Below, piece by piece: positions 15,947 through 25,062 of a DNA stretch of 64,000 bases; the stretch's first letter is position 1; each line of letters opens with the position of its first letter. The notes beneath the pieces are model-generated. The model saw nothing but the letters and a program-made list of their open reading frames with translations, made no database searches and was not told where the DNA came from. The DNA is taken from assembly GCA_049611965.1 (NCBI GenBank), contig JBMZBC010000003.1, positions 1 through 64,000 of the forward strand, read 5' to 3'. Origin of the DNA: UBA10364 sp049611965. GTDB taxonomy: Bacteria; Bacteroidota; Bacteroidia; Flavobacteriales; Schleiferiaceae. The translations under genes were made by a program, and so were the position numbers.

Positions 15947-18546
15947 AGCTCCTTGAAATATTGAATGTAATCTTTAAGCACCTTGTCTCGGTACACTTTG
16001 CCAAAGTTCGGATTATTTATGTAAAAAACCTCACTTAATCCAATAGGATAGTATTGTTTGATATTCGAACCCTGTGATTCGTAGCTGTTTAGCCATACTA
16101 CCGCCTTAGCTTTCGAGCGCAATCCGCTGATGATCACCAACTGTGTATTCTGGTCGTAAAAGATGTTCTGAATGCGAAGATTATCGAATTTAAAATTCTC
16201 CTTGTTAAAGTCCGCGAGGGCATTTCTCAAGTTGTTGATGTCAGAATTCTGTGCGGGAATTGCAAAGACAATTTTATGTGGTGCGTTTGGTTGGTCGTCA
16301 AACTTGACCGTTCGAACGCGAAGGTCTCCGCTACCCTTTGAGTTTTCATCGCCTTTGTTTTCGTCTTGAAGTAGTGCTAAAATCTGCGTAGCTCGCGCCG
16401 CCTCATCAGTACCTCCGAAGTCTTTGACCACTTTTTTTAATTGCTCAACAACGGCCACGCCATTCTCTTTTAGTCCAAAAACATAGGCCTCTAGCAAGGC
16501 TATTTTTGGCAACAACTGGCTCTGAGGAAACTGTGACTTGAATGAGGCAATGGCTGAATTGGCACCCTTAAATGATCCCGAGGTGTACGCTAAAAAGGCT
16601 TGGTCGTATGCACGCTGTTCTTCCTCTGGAACCTCTGGACCTTTTTTGTCCCCGCGGACCAGCGCCGCGTACGGGCTGCTTGAGTAGTCCGATAGAAGTG
16701 TTGTTTTTGCTTTGTTCTGGCCCTCATTGTTCTCCAAGGAACCCGCGAGTAGGTACTTTCCGTACCAAACTTTTGCCGTAGGGGTTGCAGCGGTGAACTC
16801 ATTAAGGTACCTGCCCCATGTATCTTCTGCTGCGTCGTAATCTCCAAGTCCGTCTTTATAGACAAACCCTAATTCCGCCAACGCGTTGGCCTCCTTGCGA
16901 AGACTTTCTTTCAAATCGGCTTCGTCTTTTAACACACGGGCCATGTAATATTCCACGCTATTGTCGTTGGTCGGGAGCAATTCTTCATTCTGCGACGTAG
17001 AATCCTGGTCACTACTGGCAGCAAGATCAATATCACCAAAACCATCCACAGGCTTATCTTTCTGTCGCCAATGGTCTTCAAGCACACGGTCTCCCCACGT
17101 TCTTTTGTACGCTGCAAGCCCCGAAGCACGGACGGTTGGATTATAGAAGTACCACTTTCCTGAACCCTGCCCTGCAACCGGTCCGGCATCCGCCAAGGCC
17201 GCGTTTTGTGCCGCGTTCAATGCTGCAATTTCTGCTTGTCGCGCCGCCTCTTCCTCGCGTCTCTTTTTTTCTTCGATATACGCTTCAAACTTCTTTCGCA
17301 ACGCCGTTTCACTCATGCCGTACATGGCCTGCAAACTGTCTTGAAGTTTCACTTCGTTGTAATGCAGTACCAGCTCGCCAAGGACCTCAACGCGCTCTTG
17401 TAAGGTGTCGGTCCCTGGATATCCAGGCGGCAGAACGGCCAATGCACTGTCATAATATCTTTTTGCGGGCACAAACTCTCTAAAGTCAAACTCAACACCG
17501 GCAAGCTTTAAATAACTCTTACCCTTTTGTTTTTGGTTGTTTACCGAGGACGATATAGATCTGCGCAGGAGCGACTCCCCTTCTGGATAATGATCGAGGT
17601 CCAATTCTTTTAACGCCCACACATAGTAGATTTGGTCACGGTAAGAAATGTTCTTGTCGTCCTTGAGCATTTTACGAAGCTCTTTTTCGATGATGGAAAT
17701 GTCTTCCATGTAAACGTCGAAGTTTTCCGCTCGCTTAATCTGTGCTGAAAACGTAATGTCATAGTTGTTTGGGTGCAGGTCTAATACTTGCTCGTAAGCC
17801 AGTGCGCTTTCGTATCCCATCCCGAGTTTTGCCAACAACTGTGCATTAATATAGGCAAGTCGAACGCGTTCTTCTTTGCTACCAGCGGTTTCAAAGGCCG
17901 CCTCTACCCAGTTCTGGGCGTCTTCTAGATTGCCCGACTCAAGGTGGTAAAAAGCATATCCCTTTTGTGCAGCATGCAACCTATCCTTGGGCAATTTTTT
18001 CGTGTAGATTTCGTCCAACAAGCTTTCTGCGGCAAAAGCGTTGCCCATTCTGATGTGGGTCTGCGCAGCCAAGAGTTTCGCCCAAAAGACCTCTTCTTCG
18101 GCCATCTCTATACCGCTGAATTGATCAACGATGTACGCCGAGGCCTCGAGTGCTTGTATAAACTCGTATTTATAAAACCTGCTTCGTGCGATGAGTAAAT
18201 ACGACTTTACCACATAAGGATTGCGCTGTTTTCCTGAGAAAACCATGCTGTGGCCTTTGATCACCTTGGCGCTCTTTTCAAGCGCCCGGTCCATTTTGGC
18301 AAAAAGAGCGGTTGCCTGCTTGTCGTCCGGCCAATAATAGAGAGGCAGCACGTTTTCAAAATCTAATTCTTCCGTTTTCTCGAATCCGTCCACTGCCTCG
18401 TTGAAGGCCTCCATACCGTTAAAGTAGGCATTATAATGTGCCGTGGTTTCGTGGTATTTCCGATTCACCCATTTGTCCTGCGTCGTTGAACAGGCAGCGA
18501 GGAACAATAGGGTCAATGAAAAAAGAATCGGTCGAAAATGATGCAT
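15943..18546 (-). CDS. porW: Type IX secretion system periplasmic lipoprotein PorW/SprE
   Basis: An 867-residue TPR-rich lipoprotein. The signal peptide ends in the lipobox LAAC. The sequence then opens with KWVNRKYHETTAHYNAYFNG, which I recognise as the SprE/PorW N-terminus, where helical repeats begin. A charged coiled region (EEKKRREEEAARQAE, about 420) splits the protein. The C-terminal part (HKIVFAIP..., LRIQNIFYDQ) is a small alpha/beta domain repeated in the family. PorW/SprE is needed for T9SS secretion and, in gliding species, motility. Co-linearity with bactofilin and the atp genes is typical of flavobacteria as far as I recall. Confidence 0.9.
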   Translation of the reverse strand: MHHFRPILFSLTLLFLAACSTTQDKWVNRKYHETTAHYNAYFNGMEAFNEAVDGFEKTEELDFENVLPLYYWPDDKQATALFAKMDRALEKSAKVIKGHSMVFSGKQRNPYVVKSYLLIARSRFYKYEFIQALEASAYIVDQFSGIEMAEEEVFWAKLLAAQTHIRMGNAFAAESLLDEIYTKKLPKDRLHAAQKGYAFYHLESGNLEDAQNWVEAAFETAGSKEERVRLAYINAQLLAKLGMGYESALAYEQVLDLHPNNYDITFSAQIKRAENFDVYMEDISIIEKELRKMLKDDKNISYRDQIYYVWALKELDLDHYPEGESLLRRSISSSVNNQKQKGKSYLKLAGVEFDFREFVPAKRYYDSALAVLPPGYPGTDTLQERVEVLGELVLHYNEVKLQDSLQAMYGMSETALRKKFEAYIEEKKRREEEAARQAEIAALNAAQNAALADAGPVAGQGSGKWYFYNPTVRASGLAAYKRTWGDRVLEDHWRQKDKPVDGFGDIDLAASSDQDSTSQNEELLPTNDNSVEYYMARVLKDEADLKESLRKEANALAELGFVYKDGLGDYDAAEDTWGRYLNEFTAATPTAKVWYGKYLLAGSLENNEGQNKAKTTLLSDYSSSPYAALVRGDKKGPEVPEEEQRAYDQAFLAYTSGSFKGANSAIASFKSQFPQSQLLPKIALLEAYVFGLKENGVAVVEQLKKVVKDFGGTDEAARATQILALLQDENKGDENSKGSGDLRVRTVKFDDQPNAPHKIVFAIPAQNSDINNLRNALADFNKENFKFDNLRIQNIFYDQNTQLVIISGLRSKAKAVVWLNSYESQGSNIKQYYPIGLSEVFYINNPNFGKVYRDKVLKDYIQYFKEL

Positions 18547-18620
18547 AGGTCTAATAACGCGCTAAAATTATTTTATTTCATACCACGAGAGAAATTCATA
18601 GTGCGATATTTGTCAGAAGA

Positions 18621-19481
18621 ATGGCAAAAGATTCAAAAAACGAGACTAGAGTACAGCGGTGGAGGAACAAATTCCGCTTTGTAATCCTAAACGATGATAC
18701 GTTTGAGGAGCTCTTGACCTTGAAATTAAGCCCCCTGAACATATTTGTATTCTCCGTCATCACCATTGTGAGCACGATAGCGCTTACTACGACCGTCATT
18801 GCTTTTACTCCTTTAAAAGAACTTATTCCAGGCTATGCCTCTTCGAAGCTTCGCCGCGAAGCCATTGAGCTTGCTCTTACAACCGACAGCTTGACGGCCG
18901 CAATCGATCGCAATGAACGCTACATTCAAGGTGTTCAGCGCATACTACAGGGCGAAGTCATTGATACGGTACTGCAGGAATTGGAAACAGATACTTCCTC
19001 AAACAACGCTGAAATAGTGCTTTCTGATCCGAGTCCGCAAGACAGCGCTTTCCGCGAATGGGTGGAAGAAGAAAACGCTTTTACTTTAAGCCAAGGAGGT
19101 GCTGAACTGAGTATTCCCCAGTTAATTTCACCGCTAGAAGGCATCATTACCAGCGGATTTGATAAGATTACGAACCATTTTGCTGTGGATATTGCCGCGG
19201 CATCAAACACGCCTGTAAAGACCTGTTATGAAGGAACTGTGATTTTTGCCGATTGGACCAGCGAAACCGGTAATATCATCATCGTACAACACGAGAACAA
19301 CTTGCTCAGCGCCTACAAGCACAATAGCGCTTTACTGAAAGAGGTGGGCGAGTTCGTGCGCAGCGGAGAAGCAATAGCCATCATTGGAAACAGCGGCGAA
19401 AACTCTACCGGTCCACACCTGCACTTTGAGCTTTGGTTTGAAGGGGCACCTATCGACCCGCAGAACTTTATAAAATTCTAA
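18621..19481 (+). CDS. M23 family (LytM-type) peptidase, membrane anchored
   Basis: A 286-residue protein with a basic N-terminus, one membrane helix (about 35-60), a coiled linker, and a C-terminal LytM domain. The zinc ligands are present: HFAVD (His and Asp) and HLHFE (His-x-His), with another His in AYKHNSALLKEVGEFV. Intact ligands suggest real peptidoglycan endopeptidase activity. It is divergent from porW/sprE, and its stop overlaps that of rnhA on the other strand (shared CTAA). Confidence 0.9.
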   Translation: MAKDSKNETRVQRWRNKFRFVILNDDTFEELLTLKLSPLNIFVFSVITIVSTIALTTTVIAFTPLKELIPGYASSKLRREAIELALTTDSLTAAIDRNERYIQGVQRILQGEVIDTVLQELETDTSSNNAEIVLSDPSPQDSAFREWVEEENAFTLSQGGAELSIPQLISPLEGIITSGFDKITNHFAVDIAAASNTPVKTCYEGTVIFADWTSETGNIIIVQHENNLLSAYKHNSALLKEVGEFVRSGEAIAIIGNSGENSTGPHLHFELWFEGAPIDPQNFIKF

Positions 19482-19936
19482 AGGCTGCTTTCGTAGCCTG
19501 TATCGGCGGGAAGGCCCGGTTGTTTGCTCGCCTGGACAGCAAGCGCGTCACAACGCTCGTTCTGGGGATGATTATTGTGTCCTTTTACCCATTGAAACGT
19601 AGGGTTATATTTATCTAACAAGGGAATCATTAATCTCCACAGATCCGGATTCTTCTTGTCCTTGAATCCTTTCTTTACCCAAGAACGCAACCAGCCTTTG
19701 TTGATCGCGTCGACTACGTATTTGCTGTCGCTCACAACTGTAACTGCAACTTCGGTACTTTTTAATTCTCGCAATCCGACAATCACCGCGAGCAGCTCCA
19801 TTCGATTATTAGTGGTCTTTCTGTACCCACCGTTGAGTTCTTTCCGGTGGCCCGCACTACTTTCAAGTACTACGCCGTATCCGCCAGGACCTGGATTGCC
19901 GCTTGCTGCTCCGTCTGTGTATATGGTTACTCTCAT
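19478..19936 (-). CDS. rnhA: Ribonuclease HI
   Basis: A 152-residue RNase HI. The catalytic carboxylates Asp8 (TDGAASGNPG), Glu47 (NRMELL), Asp70 (VVSDSKYV) and Asp130, plus His123 in the flexible loop (GHNNHPQNERCD), all match the E. coli layout. It degrades RNA in RNA-DNA hybrids, including R-loops and primers. The start at 19936 is chosen because it gives MRVTIYTDG and forms an ATGA overlap with the purN stop; an upstream ATG at 19963 would add nine residues inside purN. Confidence 0.93.
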   Translation of the reverse strand: MRVTIYTDGAASGNPGPGGYGVVLESSAGHRKELNGGYRKTTNNRMELLAVIVGLRELKSTEVAVTVVSDSKYVVDAINKGWLRSWVKKGFKDKKNPDLWRLMIPLLDKYNPTFQWVKGHNNHPQNERCDALAVQASKQPGLPADTGYESSL

Positions 19937-20505
19937 TGGCTCAAGATTAGGTTCTCTATCCAACGTTCTACAGTAGGTCCGTAGTATTCCAATTCCAGCT
20001 GACGCACTTTTTCTTCAATAGACAGTGGCGCCTCCCCTGGCGCTACATCAACGGCGAACTGGGCAACAATAGCCCCCTCGTCATAATGCTCGTTAACCAA
20101 ATGGATGGTAATGCCAGTCTCTGTTTCACCCGCTTCACTAACCGCCTGGTGAACGTGCTTTCCGTACATGCCCTTGCCGCCAAACTTTGGCAATAAGGCC
20201 GGGTGAATATTGAGCATACGCCCTTGAAAAGCTCTTGTCCATGCGGCTGGAATCATCTTCAAATACCCCGCTAGGACGACCAAATCTGCTCCTTGGGTTA
20301 ACTCCTGAAGCACTACATCACTTTCTGTGCTTGGATCGAAGGTGCGAATCGCCACTTTTTTGCCCGAAAATCGATCAATTACGCCCGCTTTTGTGTTGTT
20401 AGTAACTATCATTTCCACACGAGCAAGGTCGCTATCAGAAAAATAGCGGTGCAATTCTTCTGCGTTACTTCCTGAACCTGAGGCTAATACAGCTATTCTG
20501 AGCAT
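19933..20505 (-). CDS. purN: Phosphoribosylglycinamide formyltransferase (formyltetrahydrofolate-dependent)
   Basis: A 190-residue PurN catalysing the third step of purine synthesis, formylating GAR with 10-formyl-THF. The N-terminal GSGSNAEEL loop and the catalytic NIHPALLPKFGGKGMYG segment are present, followed by the formyl-folate region ending in DEGAIVAQ. The start at 20505 (MLRIAVLASGSG) is preferred over an ATG at 20529 because family members begin at this point. It is divergent from acpP, with about 100 bases between starts. Confidence 0.93.
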   Translation of the reverse strand: MLRIAVLASGSGSNAEELHRYFSDSDLARVEMIVTNNTKAGVIDRFSGKKVAIRTFDPSTESDVVLQELTQGADLVVLAGYLKMIPAAWTRAFQGRMLNIHPALLPKFGGKGMYGKHVHQAVSEAGETETGITIHLVNEHYDEGAIVAQFAVDVAPGEAPLSIEEKVRQLELEYYGPTVERWIENLILSQ

Positions 20506-20607
20506 GAATATTTCTTCTTGAAAAGGCAAAGTTAACTCTACATTCCGGCTGTAGAGGATTACTAAAGTTTTATTTTCTTTGTGCTTGATTATTAAAACAA
20601 ACTAATC

Positions 20608-20844
20608 ATGTCTGACATTTCAGCAAAAGTAACAGCGATTATCGTTGACAAACTAGGAGTTGACGAAAACGAAGTAAACACTGAAGCAAGCTTCACAAAC
20701 GATCTCGGTGCAGATTCTCTGGACACTGTGGAATTAATCATGGAATTCGAAAAAGAATTCGACATCCAAATCCCAGACGACCAAGCAGAAAACATTGGTA
20801 CTGTAGGTCAAGCTATTTCGTACATCGAAGAAGCAAAAGCATAA
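20608..20844 (+). CDS. acpP: Acyl carrier protein
   Basis: A 78-residue acidic ACP. Ser37 in GADSLDTVEL is the phosphopantetheine attachment site. It carries growing acyl chains in type II fatty acid synthesis. It lies 15 bases upstream of fabF and starts a plus-strand series acpP-fabF-rnc-IPExxxVDY-pyk. Confidence 0.98.
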   Translation: MSDISAKVTAIIVDKLGVDENEVNTEASFTNDLGADSLDTVELIMEFEKEFDIQIPDDQAENIGTVGQAISYIEEAKA

Positions 20845-20859
20845 GCTAAAGTCTTTCTC

Positions 20860-22110
20860 ATGAGCCTTAAACGCGTAGTTGTAACAGGTTTGGGCGCGAT
20901 TACCCCGGTGGGTAACACGGCCGAAGAAACTTGGAAGAATCTGCTTGCAGGTACTTCAGGAGCCGGTCCTATTACTCGGTTCGACTCTTCTTTGTTTAAA
21001 ACACACTTCGCGTGCGAGGTAAAAGACTTTGTTCCCAACGACTTGCTCGACCGTAAGGAAGCGCGTCGTATGGATCGATTTACACAATTCGGAGTGGTAG
21101 TGGCCAATGAGGCCATTGCCGATTCCGGGTTGGATTTGGAAAACGAAAACCTCGATCGTATCGGGGTGGTTTGGGGATCAGGTATCGGTGGTATCGATAC
21201 ATTCTTTGATCAGGTAAAGGGTTTCGTAGATAACGACCTTAATCCGCGCTTCAACCCGTTCCTAATCCCCATGATGATTTCTGATATCACACCGGGGAGA
21301 ATTTCAATGATGCACGGTCTACGCGGACCAAACTACACCACCGTTAGTGCCTGCGCGTCGTCAACAAACGCGCTAATTGACTCCTTCAACCTCATTCGTT
21401 TGGGGAAGGCGGATGTCATTGTAACCGGTGGTTCTGAAGCGGCTATCAACCCCGTGGGGATGGGCGGCTTCAACGCTATGAATGCACTCTCAACGCGTAA
21501 CGACGATCCAACAACGGCTTCGCGTCCATTCGACGCTAATCGCGATGGTTTCGTTATGGGCGAAGGTGGTGCAGGTATTATTCTAGAAGAATACGAGCAC
21601 GCGAAAGCTCGCGGCGCTAAAATTTATGCTGAAATGGTCGGTGGCGGACTTAGTGCCGATGCACACCACCTTACAGCACCACATCCTGAGGGCTTGGGTG
21701 CTCGCAACGTAATGGCCAATGCCATCGAAGATGCGGGCATGACACCAGACGAAGTGGATTACGTGAACGTTCACGGTACCTCCACTCCACTTGGAGACAT
21801 TGCAGAAACAAAGGCGATCCAACAAGTCTTTGGCGACCATGCGTATAACCTCAATATTTCGTCAACGAAAAGTATGACAGGTCACCTCCTTGGTGCTGCC
21901 GGTGCAGTTGAAGCGATGGCGGCAATCATGTCTTGTCACACAAACATGATTCCTCCAACAATCAACCACTTTACCGACGACGAAAACTTAGATCCTAAAC
22001 TCAACTTTACTTTCCATTCGGCTCAGGAAAGAGAAGTACGCGCTGCTTTGAGTAATACCTTCGGTTTCGGGGGACACAATGCATCGGTACTTTTCAAGAA
22101 AGCCGAATAG
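20860..22110 (+). CDS. fabF: Beta-ketoacyl-ACP synthase II
   Basis: A 416-residue condensing enzyme elongating acyl-ACP with malonyl-ACP. The nucleophile Cys is in VSACASSTNAL, and the two catalytic His are in NVHGTSTPLGD and TGHLLGAAGAVE. The glycine-rich end (FGFGGHNASVLFKK) is intact. It is in the usual place between acpP and rnc. Confidence 0.97.
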   Translation: MSLKRVVVTGLGAITPVGNTAEETWKNLLAGTSGAGPITRFDSSLFKTHFACEVKDFVPNDLLDRKEARRMDRFTQFGVVVANEAIADSGLDLENENLDRIGVVWGSGIGGIDTFFDQVKGFVDNDLNPRFNPFLIPMMISDITPGRISMMHGLRGPNYTTVSACASSTNALIDSFNLIRLGKADVIVTGGSEAAINPVGMGGFNAMNALSTRNDDPTTASRPFDANRDGFVMGEGGAGIILEEYEHAKARGAKIYAEMVGGGLSADAHHLTAPHPEGLGARNVMANAIEDAGMTPDEVDYVNVHGTSTPLGDIAETKAIQQVFGDHAYNLNISSTKSMTGHLLGAAGAVEAMAAIMSCHTNMIPPTINHFTDDENLDPKLNFTFHSAQEREVRAALSNTFGFGGHNASVLFKKAE

Positions 22111-22117
22111 ATCGTTA

Positions 22118-22840
22118 ATGAGCTCGAGTAAAGCACGCTTTATACCCTTTCTGAAACGCCCTTCTTTCGATAGAAAAATCAAAGAAGTCATCGGATATTG
22201 GCCAAAGGAAGTTGCTTTATACAAACTCGCATTACGACACGCCAGCGCCTATCCTTTTCGTAAAAAGAAAGGAGAACGCAACAATGAGCGGCTCGAGTTC
22301 TTAGGCGACGCCGTTATCGATCTTGTCGTCGCGGACATTCTATATTACCGCTTTCCAAGCGACGACGAAGGTCACCTTACCAAGCTTCGTAGCAAAATTG
22401 TTTCAAGAAACAACCTCAACAGCGTAGCAGATATTCTTGGCGTACCAAACCTTGTCGTTGCCAACCTTAAAGGAAACCACAGTGAAAGTATCTATGGAGA
22501 TGCGCTTGAGGCATTAGTCGGCGCTATGTATCTGGACCACGGCATGAAGCGGACCGAACGTTTTATCACGAATAAAATTGTCGATCCTTTCTTGTCTTCA
22601 GACAACCTCATGGAGACCACACTCAACTACAAGAGCGAGGTCATCGAATACTTTCAGTCGAAAAAAACGAACTTTAAGTTTGAGGAAATCGACCGAATGG
22701 GCGCCCAGCACAACAGCACTTTTGTAATGGGACTGTACATTGATGATGTATTAGTGGCAAAAGGAGAAGGCAGTTCCAAGAAGAAGGGCGAGGAGGCCGC
22801 CTCGAAAGAGTATTACCAAGGACACATAGCAGATGCCTAG
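22118..22840 (+). CDS. rnc: Ribonuclease III
   Basis: A 240-residue double-strand-specific endoribonuclease that processes rRNA and mRNA. The signature NERLEFLGDAVIDLVVAD is followed by a second acidic cluster (GDALEALVGAMYLD) and a C-terminal dsRNA-binding domain (GAQHNSTFVMGLYIDDVLVAKG, then KKKGEEAASKEYY). The start at 22118 (MSSSKARF) is preferred; an ATG at 22079 would overlap fabF by 32 bases. The N-terminus is somewhat longer than in E. coli, as usual in Bacteroidota. Confidence 0.95.
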   Translation: MSSSKARFIPFLKRPSFDRKIKEVIGYWPKEVALYKLALRHASAYPFRKKKGERNNERLEFLGDAVIDLVVADILYYRFPSDDEGHLTKLRSKIVSRNNLNSVADILGVPNLVVANLKGNHSESIYGDALEALVGAMYLDHGMKRTERFITNKIVDPFLSSDNLMETTLNYKSEVIEYFQSKKTNFKFEEIDRMGAQHNSTFVMGLYIDDVLVAKGEGSSKKKGEEAASKEYYQGHIADA

Positions 22841-23321
22841 AGTAAAACACATAAATGCACTCAGTAATGAGAAAATGAACTTCAGTACGCTTGGTATTCG
22901 CAGCGAACTGAAGGACTTTGAGTTGGCCTATTGGTTGAACCACAATTACGACCTCAAGCTCATTGCGCGTCCAGAGGTAACCGACGTTCAAATTGCCGGA
23001 AGTATCTGGGAATACAACGTTTACGACGGCACAGACCATAAGGGTGAGCCGCTGTGCCTAGTAATGAACATAAGCAGTGGTACACGCCAAGAAGCCAGCG
23101 AAACGCCAAGCCTGTTCGAAAGCACCATTCCTGAAAAACATCTTTTACCTACTGTTAAACACTGGGACTATGTTTTAATGGCGGAAAATGACGAATTTGC
23201 AGTCGATTTAGAATCGGCCCTAAAGCGCAATCCTAGAATCACTACCGCCTCTTACTTTGAGGCACACACTCAACTGACACAAACTGAAACACATCTTTTA
23301 TATGAGATCCGAAACATCTAA
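22833..23321 (+). CDS. IPExxxVDY family protein
   Basis: A 162-residue protein of a small Bacteroidota-specific family named after its motif, seen here as IPEKHLLPTVKHWDYVLM (the IPE plus a weakened VDY, with WDY). No enzymatic motif is visible. The family normally sits between rnc and pyk, as here. The start overlaps the rnc stop by 8 bases and the end overlaps pyk by 20 bases, so all three are probably translated from one message. Function unknown. Confidence 0.8.
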   Translation: MPRVKHINALSNEKMNFSTLGIRSELKDFELAYWLNHNYDLKLIARPEVTDVQIAGSIWEYNVYDGTDHKGEPLCLVMNISSGTRQEASETPSLFESTIPEKHLLPTVKHWDYVLMAENDEFAVDLESALKRNPRITTASYFEAHTQLTQTETHLLYEIRNI

Positions 23322-24732
23322 CAATACGAAAATCGTCGCTACACTTGGACCTGCTTCATGGCACAAGGAAGTGATGATGGACATGATTAAAGCCGGCGTT
23401 AATGTCTTTCGTGTAAACTTCTCACACGGAGACCACGAAACACACCGCCGTACGATCCGCCTCATCAAGGAAATAAACCAAGAGTTCAATTGCAAAGTAG
23501 CAGTACTCGCCGACCTACAAGGGCCTAAACTTCGCGTTGGAGATGTTGAAGAAGGCGCGGTAATCAATGAGGGTGATACCCTAACTTTTACCACGGACAA
23601 AGTAGACGGAACAGCTGAGCTCGTTTACATGAACTATGAACAGTTTCCTAATGACGTAAACGCTGGCGAACGCATTCTTATGGACGACGGCAAGCTCATG
23701 TGCGAAGTCGTTGAGACCAACAAGAAAGACACTGTAGTTACACGCGTTATTCAAGGAGGGCCTTTAAAGAGCAAGAAAGGTGTAAACCTTCCAAATACTA
23801 AGGTGAGCCTTCCGTGTTTGACAGAAAAAGACCTTGCTGATGTTGTTGTCGCTATGGAAGAGGGTGTCGAGTGGATCGGCTTAAGCTTTGTTCGGGACGC
23901 ACAAGACGTAAAGGAGCTTCGCAATATCATTGAAGAGTTCGGGAGTTACGCGAAAATTGTCTCAAAAATCGAAAAGCCAGAGGCGGTTGTAGATATCGAC
24001 CAAATCATCCATGCCACTGACGCTATTATGGTAGCCCGTGGTGACCTCGGTGTAGAAATTCCTTACTCTTCTGTTCCAATGGTACAGAAGATGATCGTTG
24101 AGAAGTGTCACATAAAGGCAAAGCCGTGTATTATCGCGACACAGATGATGGAGAGCATGATTGAAAGCCAAAGCCCTACCCGTGCTGAGGTAAATGATGT
24201 TGCTAACTCTGTATGCGACGGTGCTGATGCTGTAATGCTCTCTGGAGAAACCTCTGTAGGTAAATACCCGGCAAAGGTGGTAGAAACGATGGCTAGTATT
24301 GTGGCTCACGTTGAATCGACTTTCGATGTAAAGCCAATTATGGACAACGAGCCTTCGATTAAAAACGAACGCTACATCACGAAAACCATTTGTTACAACG
24401 CTGCAAAAATTGCAGATCAAGTTGGCGCTGCAGCTATTCTGACGCTCACGTTTAGCGGTTATACGGCACTTAAAATTGCTGGACACCGACCTAAAACCAA
24501 GATTGTCGTGTTCACTGCCAACCGTCAAATCATGAACCAAATGTCATTGGTATGGGGTGTTGAAGCCTTTTACTACGACGGAATGGAAAGCACGGATCAA
24601 ACCTTTGACGATATCAAAAATATCCTCAAAGAAAACGGCGTTGTCGAAACCGATGATTTGGTTGTGAAAATTGCTTCGATGCCTATCGAAGAGAAGGGCT
24701 TCACGAACATGCTTAAAATTGCAGCGATTTAA
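23302..24732 (+). CDS. pyk: Pyruvate kinase
   Basis: A 476-residue pyruvate kinase, final step of glycolysis. The N-terminal KIVATLGPAS, the active-site MVARGDLGVEIP and the segment DAVMLSGETSVGKYP are present, and the length is normal. It is the last gene of the acpP series: an intrinsic terminator begins about 24 bases after the stop. The C-terminal allosteric domain lacks the bacterial PEP-utiliser extension. Confidence 0.97.
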   Translation: MRSETSNNTKIVATLGPASWHKEVMMDMIKAGVNVFRVNFSHGDHETHRRTIRLIKEINQEFNCKVAVLADLQGPKLRVGDVEEGAVINEGDTLTFTTDKVDGTAELVYMNYEQFPNDVNAGERILMDDGKLMCEVVETNKKDTVVTRVIQGGPLKSKKGVNLPNTKVSLPCLTEKDLADVVVAMEEGVEWIGLSFVRDAQDVKELRNIIEEFGSYAKIVSKIEKPEAVVDIDQIIHATDAIMVARGDLGVEIPYSSVPMVQKMIVEKCHIKAKPCIIATQMMESMIESQSPTRAEVNDVANSVCDGADAVMLSGETSVGKYPAKVVETMASIVAHVESTFDVKPIMDNEPSIKNERYITKTICYNAAKIADQVGAAAILTLTFSGYTALKIAGHRPKTKIVVFTANRQIMNQMSLVWGVEAFYYDGMESTDQTFDDIKNILKENGVVETDDLVVKIASMPIEEKGFTNMLKIAAI

Positions 24733-24755
24733 TACAGCCGACTAAATACCTCATG

Positions 24756-24785
24756 AAGCCCGCGTTGTACCGCGGGCTTTTTTTA
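24756..24785 (+). terminator. Intrinsic terminator after pyk
   Basis: AAGCCCGCG (24756-24764) and CGCGGGCTT (24771-24779) form a 9-bp stem with a 6-base loop, followed by a T-run to 24784. It closes the acpP-pyk series. Confidence 0.9.
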
Positions 24786-24795
24786 TCTTTAAATC

Positions 24796-25062
24796 ATGGC
24801 AGAAAACACCCGCAACCACCTTTGGGACCACAAAGAAACTAGGCTCGAACGAACTTTTGTGCTGCCTTCTTTTCAGGCCTCTTTAGACTTTGTTGCTGCG
24901 GTAGGCGCTATTGCAGAAGCATGCAACCACCACCCCTTTATTGCGATAGATTACCGAACGGTTGTTCTTTATTCTACCACGCATGATAAAGGAAACGTGG
25001 TGACGAATCTCGACCATGAATTGGCCCAGAAAGTAGATGCTGCGTTTTCCGCTATAGATTAA
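24796..25062 (+). CDS. Pterin-4a-carbinolamine dehydratase family protein
   Basis: An 88-residue protein of the PCD/DCoH family. The signature E-x(3)-H-H-P is present as EACNHHP (His45, His46), followed by Tyr, His63 in STTHDKGNVVT and Asp73 in NLDHELA. PCD recycles 4a-hydroxytetrahydrobiopterin formed by aromatic amino acid hydroxylases, although many bacteria have it without such a hydroxylase. It starts about 11 bases after the terminator of pyk and ends on a stop interlocked with that of pheS (TTAA). Confidence 0.82.
   Translation: MAENTRNHLWDHKETRLERTFVLPSFQASLDFVAAVGAIAEACNHHPFIAIDYRTVVLYSTTHDKGNVVTNLDHELAQKVDAAFSAID

Noticed and set aside
15420..15956. A 178-codon plus-strand frame
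   Set aside because: Antisense to the bactofilin and AtpZ-like genes, both of which have clear signatures.
23962..24540. A 192-codon minus-strand frame inside pyk
   Set aside because: Antisense to a conserved, full-length pyruvate kinase; no start signal or motif.
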